This document shows, piece by piece, positions 1-7,021 of a DNA stretch of 11,885 nucleotides. Within the stretch, counting starts at the first letter, position 1. Every line of letters starts with the position of its first letter. The notes beneath the pieces were generated by a model. It saw nothing but the letters and a program-made list of their open reading frames with translations. It made no database searches and was not told the DNA's origin. The stretch covers positions 1-11,885 of the forward strand of contig DAYJ01000006.1 of NCBI GenBank assembly GCA_002506875.1, given 5' to 3'. This stretch comes from Euryarchaeota archaeon UBA40 (lineage in GTDB: Archaea > Thermoplasmatota > Poseidoniia > Poseidoniales > Thalassarchaeaceae). Both the position numbers and the translations under genes were made by a program.

Positions 1-398
1 CATAGTGGCTGGAGTTCTCCAACGACTTCTTCGGAACTCATTTTGGACCATTCAATGTCTTGGAGATGTTCCGAAATTTCAGCAATACCTGCGAGAGTGC
101 GTCCCTTCGATCGTGAAATCCCAATTTTCTTCTGATCTTCTTCTGTGATTTTTGTAATGGGATTTGGATCGAAAGTTCCGCCGCAATAATCCAAGAGTCG
201 CTTCCAGATAGCATCTGCTGCAATAGCAGAGATCTGCTGCCCCACGACGGCGTTGCAGATTGTTCTGACGATATCCCCCTCGCCGATAAGTGATGGCTCC
301 TCTACACAATCTATGATTCTGCCAATCTCTGAATCCACATCCCGAAGATGTCGTTTTGCGTCTTCCCACCAGGATGGGGTGCCTTTGGGTGTGGGCAT
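1..398 (-). CDS. DNA-3-methyladenine glycosylase II-like (AlkA/HhH-GPD family), C-terminus cut by window edge
   Basis: Translating the minus strand from the ATG at 396-398 gives 132 open codons running off the left edge. Residues 43-62 contain the segment IVRTICNAVVGQQISAIAA, which matches the AlkA-family signature (I-x-x-Q-Q-[IL]-S-x-x-A) at the start of the HhH-GPD domain, followed by IWKRL. Residues 92-104 (IGISRSKGRTLAG) match the family's 'G(I/L)S..K...L..(I/L)A' segment. The helix-hairpin-helix and catalytic aspartate should lie just beyond the edge, so catalytic competence cannot be judged. Family members excise alkylated bases such as 3-methyladenine in base-excision repair. A TAG stop lies in frame 12 nt upstream of the ATG (counting its last base), so this is the first possible ATG. 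No Shine-Dalgarno is visible. The gene diverges from the histidine-rich membrane protein gene with 54 bp between starts. Family is confident; exact substrate is not. Confidence 0.85.
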   Translation of the reverse strand, partial: MPTPKGTPSWWEDAKRHLRDVDSEIGRIIDCVEEPSLIGEGDIVRTICNAVVGQQISAIAADAIWKRLLDYCGGTFDPNPITKITEEDQKKIGISRSKGRTLAGIAEISEHLQDIEWSKMSSEEVVGELQPL

Positions 399-404
399 TT
401 GAGA

Positions 405-431
405 TGTTTTCTAGCCGTTCGTTTGAAAACA
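405..431. promoter_or_regulatory. 7-bp inverted repeat in divergent promoter region (possible operator)
   Basis: TGTTTTC (405-411) and GAAAACA (425-431) are perfect inverted repeats separated by 13 bp. Half-site centres are 20 bp apart, about two helical turns, which would suit a dimeric regulator. The element sits in the 54-bp gap between the divergently oriented glycosylase and histidine-rich protein genes. It could equally be a fortuitous A/T-rich core-promoter feature. Confidence 0.3.
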
Positions 432-452
432 CTCGTGTGCCTCCCGGTAATC

Positions 453-1025
453 ATGGTGGATGAGAAGACAATACTGATTGCTGCGGCTATCGCATTTCTT
501 GGATTCATAGGAGTGTCCCTTCTTAATCCTGGATTAGGGGTCACAACGGATGATGAGCGAATTGAGGATGGATGCCTAGCAGGTGGTCACTCAGGAGGCA
601 CAATTGTTCGTCACGATCACATTCATGTTGACATTTTCATCGAGGATGAGAATGGCGTCATGCAGCATGTGTCTCCGTTGACAGACGTTGGCGCAGGTTC
701 ACCCGACGACCCGTTGAATTCTCCTTGTATGCGTTACATTCACACACATACTCCTATGCCTCATAGTACAACAGGTGATCAGGATACCACTGCATACCTA
801 CATATCGAGACACCAACGGCTCTTGAGATTGAATTACGCCATTGGTTCATGATTTGGGGCCAGGAGTTCTCTGAGACCAACTTGATGGGTTACGATACTG
901 GCGATACACACGAGATTGTTGTAACATACAACGGTGAACCTGTTGAGGACTACATGTCATTCCTGATTGAGGAAGGCGTGCAGGATGACATCATCAAGAT
1001 TGAGTACCGGTCAAAGGTAGCTTAA
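453..1025 (+). CDS. membrane-anchored, histidine-rich extracytoplasmic protein (putative metal-binding), uncharacterised family
   Basis: The product is 190 aa from the ATG at 453. Residues 7-24 form one hydrophobic segment (signal anchor), with no lipobox; the rest is soluble, acidic and rich in histidine. Visible motifs are an HxHxH at H54/H56/H58 opening a beta-strand (VDIFIEDENG), a CxxxxHTH at C92 and H97/H99, and a strand AYLHIETP around H117. After these come a FMIWGQEFS segment and a C-terminal IIKIEY strand. From memory, this order (H-x-H strand, C...HTH, HIE-S/T-P, 'F..WG', terminal beta strand) matches an uncharacterised small extracellular protein family found in Thaumarchaeota and some bacteria. 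I know no experimental function; metal coordination is inferred from the spacing. The frame is open back to 348, but those codons overlap the glycosylase gene on the opposite strand and would put about 35 unlikely residues before the helix. No Shine-Dalgarno is seen. The stop is 4 nt from that of rtcB. Confidence 0.75.
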   Translation: MVDEKTILIAAAIAFLGFIGVSLLNPGLGVTTDDERIEDGCLAGGHSGGTIVRHDHIHVDIFIEDENGVMQHVSPLTDVGAGSPDDPLNSPCMRYIHTHTPMPHSTTGDQDTTAYLHIETPTALEIELRHWFMIWGQEFSETNLMGYDTGDTHEIVVTYNGEPVEDYMSFLIEEGVQDDIIKIEYRSKVA

Positions 1026-1029
1026 CCTC

Positions 1030-2508
1030 TCATCCCTTGATGACAGCGATTGGGGTCAGTCGGGCCACAGGTCGGGCGAGTCCTGCTTGAGAAGTGAGGC
1101 GAATCACGTCGTCTACATCTTTGTACGCATTAGGTGCCTCTTCCGCGATGACCCGCGGCGTCCGTGCTCGAACTTCAATCCCTTTGGATTGGAGATCAGT
1201 GATGAGTTGTTCACCATTGATTGTCTCACGGGCCGCTTTTCTAGATAGTCGACGTCCTGCTCCGTGGCAGGATGAAGCGAAGGCTTGATTCGACCCTGAC
1301 TTAGGCCCAGCGAGGACCCAAGAGGCAGTCCCCATATCACCCGGTACGAGAACGGGTTGGCCTACACCAGAGAATCGAGAAGCTAGTTCAGGATGGTCTC
1401 CTCCTAGTGCCCGAGTTGCTCCTTTCCGGTGTACGCAGCATCGACAAGATACGCCATGGACCCTGTGGTCCTCGATTTTTGCGATATTGTGACTTACATC
1501 GTAGATCAGATTCACTTCGGTATCGCCACCAGAAAATTTCCGCATAGTGCGGCGGAGCCTTTCGGTGAGTGCCGATCGATTTGCAAAGGCGTAGTTTCCT
1601 GCTGCATGCATCGCATCGAGATAGGCTTCTCCCTCTTTGCTGTGGATCGGGGCGGCAGCTAGTTGGCGATCAGGGAGTCGATGCCCCCAAGATTCTGCAT
1701 ACCATGCATCTCCATCCTTTTGATACTTAGACTCGATTGCCTCGACATGTTCGCTACAAACCTGATGTCCAAGACCTCTTGATCCTGTATGGATCATTGC
1801 TGTAAGGCCTCCTTCAATGAGGCCGAAGGCTTTTGCTGCCTTCGGATCAACGATTTTGTCTACTACTTGTACCTCAAGGAAGTGGTTCCCACTACCCAAC
1901 GTTCCGAGCGCCTTCATTCCCCTTTCAATAGCTCTCTCAGATACATTCCTCTCTTCGGATTCAAGCAATCCATTACTCTCAATTGCTTCAAGGTCCTTGT
2001 CATTTCCAAGGCCAAGATCGACGGCAGCTTCTGCACCACTGGATAGGATTTGATCCATCTGGTGTTTTTTGAGATCCCATCCTCCTTTCGAGGAGGCGCC
2101 TGCCGGCACTGCGTTGAATAGTCGTCTTGCCATCTCTTTGAGATTAGATCCCTCGGGTTTCGGTAGATCAATGGATAGAAGGCGCACTCCACAGTTGATG
2201 TCGAATCCGACGCCTCCTGGAGAAATACTTCCACCCAATTCTCCAGCTTCGATGTCCGTTGCAACAACGCCGCCAATAGGGAATCCATATCCGTAGTGCC
2301 AATCAGCCATAGCCCAAGCATCACCTACTATACCTGGCATACTTGCCGTATTGACGACCTGTTGAGGGGATCGATCGTCGCTTAGGTCATTCCACTGGAC
2401 CTCATCAGCAATCATGCGGGCATCTGTTAGCATTTGTCCATGCTTCTTGATCCGAATCGTAACATCATCTTCCCGAATCGCATGATTACGCCATTCGGGC
2501 TCATCCAT
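1030..2508 (-). CDS. rtcB: RNA-splicing ligase RtcB (3'-phosphate/5'-OH RNA ligase)
   Basis: This full-length 492-aa protein has no intein. RtcB joins RNA 2',3'-cyclic-phosphate or 3'-phosphate ends to 5'-OH ends using GTP and Mn2+; in archaea it seals tRNA exons after intron removal. All active-site elements are visible: the GGVGFDINCGVRL block (D103, C106), GSGNHFLEVQ (H209), HTGSRGLGHQ (H240), YDVSHN (H340), and SCHGAGRRLSR, whose H415 is the histidine that forms the covalent GMP adduct. These correspond to D95, C98, H203, H234, H329 and H404 of the Pyrococcus enzyme. The protein ends in the usual lysine-glycine terminus after the PVARLTPIAVI strand. The start is the ATG at 2506-2508, with no clear Shine-Dalgarno before it. 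It diverges from alaS and converges on the histidine-rich protein gene. No archease or tRNA endonuclease gene is adjacent. Confidence 0.97.
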   Translation of the reverse strand: MDEPEWRNHAIREDDVTIRIKKHGQMLTDARMIADEVQWNDLSDDRSPQQVVNTASMPGIVGDAWAMADWHYGYGFPIGGVVATDIEAGELGGSISPGGVGFDINCGVRLLSIDLPKPEGSNLKEMARRLFNAVPAGASSKGGWDLKKHQMDQILSSGAEAAVDLGLGNDKDLEAIESNGLLESEERNVSERAIERGMKALGTLGSGNHFLEVQVVDKIVDPKAAKAFGLIEGGLTAMIHTGSRGLGHQVCSEHVEAIESKYQKDGDAWYAESWGHRLPDRQLAAAPIHSKEGEAYLDAMHAAGNYAFANRSALTERLRRTMRKFSGGDTEVNLIYDVSHNIAKIEDHRVHGVSCRCCVHRKGATRALGGDHPELASRFSGVGQPVLVPGDMGTASWVLAGPKSGSNQAFASSCHGAGRRLSRKAARETINGEQLITDLQSKGIEVRARTPRVIAEEAPNAYKDVDDVIRLTSQAGLARPVARLTPIAVIKG

Positions 2509-2625
2509 GTTCTGACGCTATGGTCTCGCTTCAAGTCGGTTGCGGAAGGTTCGCCCACTTAATGGCTGGATTTCGGGTGGCCTTGAAGTGCTTCGGTCGG
2601 GTCCAAGGGATATCGAGGTGAGGCC
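2509..2625. promoter_or_regulatory. divergent intergenic region between rtcB and alaS
   Basis: This 117-bp gap must hold, or lie close to, both promoters. No convincing archaeal TATA box is visible on either strand. The most A/T-rich stretch is CACTTAATGG (about 2560-2570), which could serve as a weak TATA element. The alaS side ends in a strong Shine-Dalgarno; the rtcB side has none. No small open frame here looks like a gene. Confidence 0.35.
2615..2621 (+). promoter_or_regulatory. Shine-Dalgarno of alaS
   Basis: GAGGTGA is fully complementary to the canonical anti-Shine-Dalgarno and stands 4 nt before the ATG at 2626. It settles the alaS start: the frame stays open only a short way upstream (TGA at 2584) without another ATG. 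Confidence 0.7.
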
Positions 2626-5484
2626 ATGGCGTTCGGAGACATCGATGCCCCATACTTCCACGAGAATGGATTCGTTCGAACTTGCTGTCGAGTATCGGAA
2701 CTCTGGTTCTGGACAAGAGATCAGAATAGGACAACTTCCGGTGACACGGATGAAGATGAATACACTTTCATTGGTGCACCGATTATCAAGGGATTTGATC
2801 AAAGGGGTAAGGCATTGAAGGATGCGATGCGCGAGGCATTCCTAGAATTCTTTGAGAAAAGATCACATTCACGTGTAGCACCTTACCCAGTAATAGCTCG
2901 ATGGCGTGACGATATTCACCTTACCATCGCTAGTATTGCAGATTTCCAACCTCATGTTACTTCTGGAGAAGTCCCTCCTCCTGCAAATCCATTGACTATC
3001 TCTCAGCCCTGTATTCGTCTAACTGACGTGGCTGCAGTGGGGCGTTCTGGGCGTCATCTTACAACTTTCGAGATGATGGCTCATCACTGTTTCAACCGTC
3101 CACAGGATGGTGATATTCACTACTGGATAAACGAGACAATCCGTTTCTGTGATGTTCTCTTTACTGAGGATCTCGGAATCGATCCGATGGAGATTAGTTA
3201 TGTTGAGAATCCGTGGTCTGGTGGAGGGAATGCCGGTCCAGCAGTAGAAGTCATTGTTGGTGGTCTTGAACTGGCAACTCTTGTTTTCATGAATCTTCAG
3301 GAGGATGAGGCTGGCGATGTCGAGATTAAGGGTGTCCGATATAGTGAGATGCCATTGCAGATTATTGATACAGGTTACGGATTAGAGCGATTCTGCTGGG
3401 CTGCTGCAGGTACTCCTACGATTTACGAGGCCATCTATCCGGAGACAGTTTCATGGCTCCGTGAACTTTCATCTTTCGACACACGCTTGAGTGCTCTTGG
3501 CGATGTAGATGTGGATTTGTTGTTAGCGGAACTTAGTCGCCTAGCAGGGATTCTAAATATCGATGTTGGAACAGATGTTGATGCGTTGTACGTCCGATTA
3601 ATTGAACGCCTTTCGGAACGAAATGTCTCTCTTGATGTGGCTACGCTGAAATCAATCACAGAGCCACTCTCTTCCATCTATGCTATCCCTGATCATATGC
3701 ATGCTTTGTGTAACATGCTCAATGATGGCCTAGTTCCATCCAATGCAAAGGCCGGATATCTCGCTAGGATGATGGCACGTCGCGCATGCCGTATGAAGGA
3801 CGATCTTGGACTTACAATTGGTCTCGATGAAATTGGTGCTCATCACATCGATGTCAATTTGTCCGGTTCGATTGAATCTAAATCACGTCAGAATATCCTA
3901 ACGATTCTTGCTTTAGAGGAATTACGATATCGTGAGATGCTTAGAGCAGGACAAGCTGCTGTAAGAACGGCGTTCAAGGATATTCCTTCAGATGCTAACA
4001 AGGTCCCCTCTGAGATTTTGTTTCGGCTCGCTGAGGAGCGTGGTTTGCAACCAGAGATGGTTGTCAGTATTGCATACGAGGCAGGTTGGCCGAATGTAAC
4101 CGTCCCTGTCGGTTTTGCTGCGGATATGGCTGCTCGTCATGCAGAGCAAGTCAGGATGCTTGCAAAGCGCAAGGGTGGCGATGGAACCGGGCTTGGAGCG
4201 GGTCATCCTGCTACTATACGTTCATTCTATGATGACACCGCAGCAGTCCAATTTGATGCGAAGGTACTCTCTTGCATTGAAGGAATTGATGCTATTTCAA
4301 CAGGCTCTGAATCTCTTGGCAATGCGACGCATGCTATAGTTCTCGATCGTACCTTGTTTTACCCTGAGGGCGGGGGGCAACTTTCAGATCATGGTGTTCT
4401 TTCAGATGGGGCGGCCTCAGTACGAGTTGTTGATGTCCAAATCGATGGCGATGTAATCTTACATCTGACAGATGGACCTCTAGCGACTGGTTCGGTTCAG
4501 GGTGAAATTGACTGGTCTCGAAGGAAGCAACTTATGGATCACCACACTGCTGTTCACATTGTAGGAGGTGCCGCTCGTCAGATTTTAGGAGACCATATTT
4601 GGCAAGCTGGGTCAAACAAAGGTGCTAGATACGCACGTCTTGACATCACTCATCACAGTCGTCTTGAGCGCGAGGTACTAGATGCAATCGAGGACTTGGC
4701 AAACGAAGTCGTTGCTTCAAGTCCGACTGTGGAGAAGTTACTAATTCCTCGCGCTGAAGCTGATGCAAACTTTGGTTTCGAACTCTATCAGGGCGGACCC
4801 CCAAAGCATTCTGAAATTCGTGTGATTCGTATTGGTGAATTCGATGTTCAGGCATGTGGAGGTACTCACCACGATGATGCAGGCATGGTAGATTACGTCC
4901 GTGTCATCCGTTCGAATCTTGTGCAAGATGGAGTAGAACGACTCCACATTCTTGCAGGTTCGGCAGCACGAGAACATGCAAAGCAACAGGAGGATCTACT
5001 GTCGCGTAGTGCTGATGTTCTTGGTGTTCAAGCGGATGATCTCCCGGCTACAGTAGGGCGTTTCTTCAATGAATGGAAAGAGCAGCGGAAGAGAATCGAA
5101 GCTCTAGAAGCAGAGATTGTCAGACTTCGTACCTCAGGTAGTGATGGCGGAACCACAGAGGTAGATGGGGTTAGAATTGTTGTAATGGAAGTCGATGGTG
5201 GTATGAAGCAGATGCAAGCTATGGTCAAGGAGCTCACCTTAGACCTTTCAAATCCAACTATTGCAGTCCTAGGCAGTCGAGATGGAGGAGGAAAATTACT
5301 TGCTGCAGTCACCGAGGGAACAGAAGCGACTAACAGGGTTGATGCTGGTTCGCTAATTCGTGAGATTGCCCCGCATATTTCGGGTGGTGGCGGAGGCCGT
5401 CCAACATTCGCTCAAGCCGGTGGATCAAACCCCAATGGTCTCGATGCGGCCCTTGATGCCGCTCGAACTCTTCTTGGATTGTAA
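2626..5484 (+). CDS. alaS: alanyl-tRNA synthetase, archaeal type, with editing and C-terminal domains
   Basis: The 952-aa product charges tRNA-Ala and clears mischarged Ser/Gly-tRNA-Ala. The archaeal N-terminal extension (residues 8-50, ending DEYTFIGAP) precedes the class II catalytic core. Core landmarks are RWRDDIHLTIASIADFQP (92-109), PPANPLTISQPCIRL (118-132), GRHLTTFEMMAHH (142-154) and the SGGGNAG block (198-204), followed by ELATLVFMNLQ and the motif 3-like DTGYGLERF (248-256). The editing domain has YPEGGGQLSD (579-588), HTAVH (H640, H644) and CGGTH (C744, H748), the four metal ligands. A short coiled coil (about 815-836) leads into the DHHA1-type C-Ala domain with GGGGGRPTFAQAGG (920-933). 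In the N-terminal zinc motif of archaeal relatives (C..CG...C....C), three of four cysteines appear replaced (Ser, Ser, Glu), leaving CCRVSEL and TTSGDTDEDEY. The gene is monocistronic by context and its stop is 1 nt from the convergent neighbour's. Confidence 0.97.
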   Translation: MAFGDIDAPYFHENGFVRTCCRVSELWFWTRDQNRTTSGDTDEDEYTFIGAPIIKGFDQRGKALKDAMREAFLEFFEKRSHSRVAPYPVIARWRDDIHLTIASIADFQPHVTSGEVPPPANPLTISQPCIRLTDVAAVGRSGRHLTTFEMMAHHCFNRPQDGDIHYWINETIRFCDVLFTEDLGIDPMEISYVENPWSGGGNAGPAVEVIVGGLELATLVFMNLQEDEAGDVEIKGVRYSEMPLQIIDTGYGLERFCWAAAGTPTIYEAIYPETVSWLRELSSFDTRLSALGDVDVDLLLAELSRLAGILNIDVGTDVDALYVRLIERLSERNVSLDVATLKSITEPLSSIYAIPDHMHALCNMLNDGLVPSNAKAGYLARMMARRACRMKDDLGLTIGLDEIGAHHIDVNLSGSIESKSRQNILTILALEELRYREMLRAGQAAVRTAFKDIPSDANKVPSEILFRLAEERGLQPEMVVSIAYEAGWPNVTVPVGFAADMAARHAEQVRMLAKRKGGDGTGLGAGHPATIRSFYDDTAAVQFDAKVLSCIEGIDAISTGSESLGNATHAIVLDRTLFYPEGGGQLSDHGVLSDGAASVRVVDVQIDGDVILHLTDGPLATGSVQGEIDWSRRKQLMDHHTAVHIVGGAARQILGDHIWQAGSNKGARYARLDITHHSRLEREVLDAIEDLANEVVASSPTVEKLLIPRAEADANFGFELYQGGPPKHSEIRVIRIGEFDVQACGGTHHDDAGMVDYVRVIRSNLVQDGVERLHILAGSAAREHAKQQEDLLSRSADVLGVQADDLPATVGRFFNEWKEQRKRIEALEAEIVRLRTSGSDGGTTEVDGVRIVVMEVDGGMKQMQAMVKELTLDLSNPTIAVLGSRDGGGKLLAAVTEGTEATNRVDAGSLIREIAPHISGGGGGRPTFAQAGGSNPNGLDAALDAARTLLGL

Positions 5485-5491
5485 TTCAATC
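5477..5491. terminator. small inverted repeat across the alaS / membrane-protein convergent stops
   Basis: GATTG (5477-5481) and CAATC (5487-5491) pair perfectly around a 5-nt loop, TAATT, that contains the alaS TAA. The opposite strand's stop (5486-5488) overlaps the loop and 3' arm. Two G-T wobbles and one T-A pair could lengthen the stem. Being symmetrical, it would form in transcripts from either side. There is no downstream T-run, so calling it a bidirectional terminator is tentative. Confidence 0.25.
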
Positions 5492-6178
5492 TGAGTTGTC
5501 AAGTAATCCTTCCATCGATAGCAGGCCACCTTGTAGACCGGCAAGTATCCCCCATTCAAGGATTGCAGATAATTCAAGATGCATCATCAAAAAGGGAATA
5601 CCAATCAAGATGCCAGATCCGATACCAAGTATCAAACTCCAGCGTCGTACATCTCTTGCAGGGAAACTAAACACAAGTCCTGTGTCATCATCTTCGCCTA
5701 TTATCCAGTGAGCAGCGAGAATCCAACCAAGGCCACTGGAAAATATGATCACAGCAAGGATATGATGGGAGAGTGGATACACTGTGAACGGTAGATGAAC
5801 AAGTAGCATAAGGCAGATGCCATTTGTAACGCCTATGCCTGTTGCGACATATTCAAACCAAGTTCCATTCTTATTCAATGGCCCCCCTCTTCTTCCCATT
5901 CTGATGACCAACCATGTTGTAAGCAGTCCACAAATGGTAAATCCAATCTTGAACAGATGAATTTCCGGTTCGTAGATGCCCCCAGAGGAGATAAAGGAAG
6001 GAAGCCCCTCAAACACAAAAGAATCGATGAAAGGTGCGAGTGAATCTCCAAGGTCGAATACCTCATCACGTTCACCTCCTCCTGTTTGCATCAAGATTTG
6101 AGTCACGATTGCTGTGAATACACCTATTCCCACAATCAAACGGATATGGTGTCTACGAACTAATTCGAATCCGTTCAT
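5486..6178 (-). CDS. six-helix membrane protein, possibly Frag1/DRAM/Sfk1-like
   Basis: The 230-aa product has six predicted transmembrane helices at about 11-30, 75-93, 109-129, 137-160, 179-198 and 203-222, and a long first extracytoplasmic loop (31-74). The end of that loop, PSFISSGGIYEPEIHLFKIG, resembles the 'P-x-I-S-D/S-x-G...P-E..lF..G' segment of Frag1/DRAM/Sfk1 membrane proteins, and the helix count and conserved-looking HH at 138-139 fit; this assignment is from memory and only suggestive. No catalytic residues are apparent and I assign no function. Its ATG overlaps the TGA of the Nudix gene (ATGA, 6175-6178), and a purine-rich GAGGGAAGAG precedes it, implying translational coupling. 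It is the last gene of the mdh-nudix-membrane protein unit. Confidence 0.8.
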   Translation of the reverse strand: MNGFELVRRHHIRLIVGIGVFTAIVTQILMQTGGGERDEVFDLGDSLAPFIDSFVFEGLPSFISSGGIYEPEIHLFKIGFTICGLLTTWLVIRMGRRGGPLNKNGTWFEYVATGIGVTNGICLMLLVHLPFTVYPLSHHILAVIIFSSGLGWILAAHWIIGEDDDTGLVFSFPARDVRRWSLILGIGSGILIGIPFLMMHLELSAILEWGILAGLQGGLLSMEGLLDNSD

Positions 6179-6954
6179 GCTCTTCCCTCTAGATTCTTCA
6201 ATGCCTTTAGGGCCTCCTCATCAAATTGAGATGCAGCACGTTGAATTGCCTCATCTAGAGTAAACCATTCCCCCTCCTCAATTTCATCAGGTTTCGGTTT
6301 AAGCTCAGGTCGTTGGTTGAGATCAACAAGGTATGTGAAGGAGACATATTGGATTCCCTCGCTACTGAAGATCCGTTCCTGGATGTGACAAAAGTCGTCT
6401 CCAGGTAATGCATCTCCTGATTCACCCATTGGATCTGCAATCGAGATATCGATTCCCATCTCCTCGTAAGCTTCTCGAATTGCTCCGTTTCTTGGATGTT
6501 CAGCATAATCTAGGTAGCCACCAGGTAGAGTCCAGAATCCTGTGAAGTGCCCCCGAAGCACTTTCCCAAGGAGTACATGGCCCTCTGGGTCCCGGATAAT
6601 GACTTTGGCAACCAATCGGTGAATCGTTCTGTAGACGGATTCTCTAGCCAATGGATGTACAGCTGAATCTGAGATTACATGGTCTTTCCATGCCCAGTTT
6701 GCAGGCCATTCAATACGGGGTGTTCCATATTTGACGACATGGATTGTTTTTCCATCGTCCATTCGATTGGTTCGCTTCACATCCCATTCAAATCCCATAT
6801 CTCGGACTTCATCTTCTGATGGAAGACGAAGTAGCCAACCATTGGGGCCAGTTTCTGTTCTACCTGGTAATGGAATCTGAGGTCCTTGTCCGTGCTCATC
6901 TACGAGGAGAATCTTCCCGTCGTGTTCGAGATGGAGGTAAACCTCGCCATCCAT
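6175..6954 (-). CDS. Nudix hydrolase with an unassigned N-terminal domain
   Basis: In this 259-aa protein, residues 146-168 fit the Nudix box exactly (G-x5-E-x7-R-E-U-x-E-E-x-G-U): G146, E152, R160-E161, E164-E165, G167. The domain runs from about 112 (RLVAKVIIRDPEGHVLLGK) to 240, with the typical GFWTLPGGYLDYAE lead-in and an EIEEGEWFTLDEA segment near the end. Nudix enzymes hydrolyse a nucleoside diphosphate linked to another moiety; the exact substrate cannot be read from the motif. The first 110 residues are extra: they begin with short beta strands (EVYLHLEHDGKILLVDEHG) and a P-L-P-G turn, a look reminiscent of the N-terminal half of a degenerate Nudix fold, but I do not recognise the domain. 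It is 67 nt downstream of mdh and overlaps the next gene by 4 nt. No Shine-Dalgarno precedes the ATG. Confidence 0.92.
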   Translation of the reverse strand: MDGEVYLHLEHDGKILLVDEHGQGPQIPLPGRTETGPNGWLLRLPSEDEVRDMGFEWDVKRTNRMDDGKTIHVVKYGTPRIEWPANWAWKDHVISDSAVHPLARESVYRTIHRLVAKVIIRDPEGHVLLGKVLRGHFTGFWTLPGGYLDYAEHPRNGAIREAYEEMGIDISIADPMGESGDALPGDDFCHIQERIFSSEGIQYVSFTYLVDLNQRPELKPKPDEIEEGEWFTLDEAIQRAASQFDEEALKALKNLEGRA

Positions 6955-6988
6955 GATACTGGGCAGTGGCGCTCAGTCATCAACCCGA

Positions 6989-7001
6989 CGATTAATTCAA
7001 C
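6989..7001 (-). promoter_or_regulatory. possible internal TATA-like element before the Nudix gene
   Basis: On the minus strand the mdh-nudix spacer contains TTGAATTAAT (complement of 6991-7000), about 40 nt before the Nudix ATG. Start of transcription about 25 nt downstream would leave a short leader. This would allow the Nudix and membrane-protein genes to be expressed apart from mdh. Weak evidence based on base composition only. Confidence 0.22.
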
Positions 7002-7021
7002 GTTCCAAATTGGTCTGGTGC

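Noticed and set aside
79..432. Minus-strand open frame of 117 codons overlapping the glycosylase
   Set aside because: Arg-rich, low-complexity shadow; the neighbouring frame gives a clear AlkA-type glycosylase sequence over the same bases.
348..452. Upstream extension of the histidine-rich protein from an ATG at 348
   Set aside because: It would overlap the glycosylase coding sequence on the other strand by about 50 bases and add about 35 residues before the signal anchor; the ATG at 453 puts the hydrophobic segment right at the N-terminus.
1914..2324. 136-codon minus-strand frame inside rtcB
   Set aside because: Shadow in another frame of the rtcB strand; rtcB is intact with all active-site residues.
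2529..2588. CTTCAAG ... CTTGAAG inverted repeat in the rtcB-alaS gap
   Set aside because: Only 7 bp with a 46-bp spacer and no further symmetry; expected by chance at this length.
5380..5400. Glycine-codon run near the end of alaS
   Set aside because: This is the conserved GGGGGRP segment of the C-terminal domain of alanyl-tRNA synthetases.
7006..7014. CCAAATTGG palindrome after the mdh stop
   Set aside because: Single-base loop cannot fold as RNA and no T-run follows; too short to call an operator.
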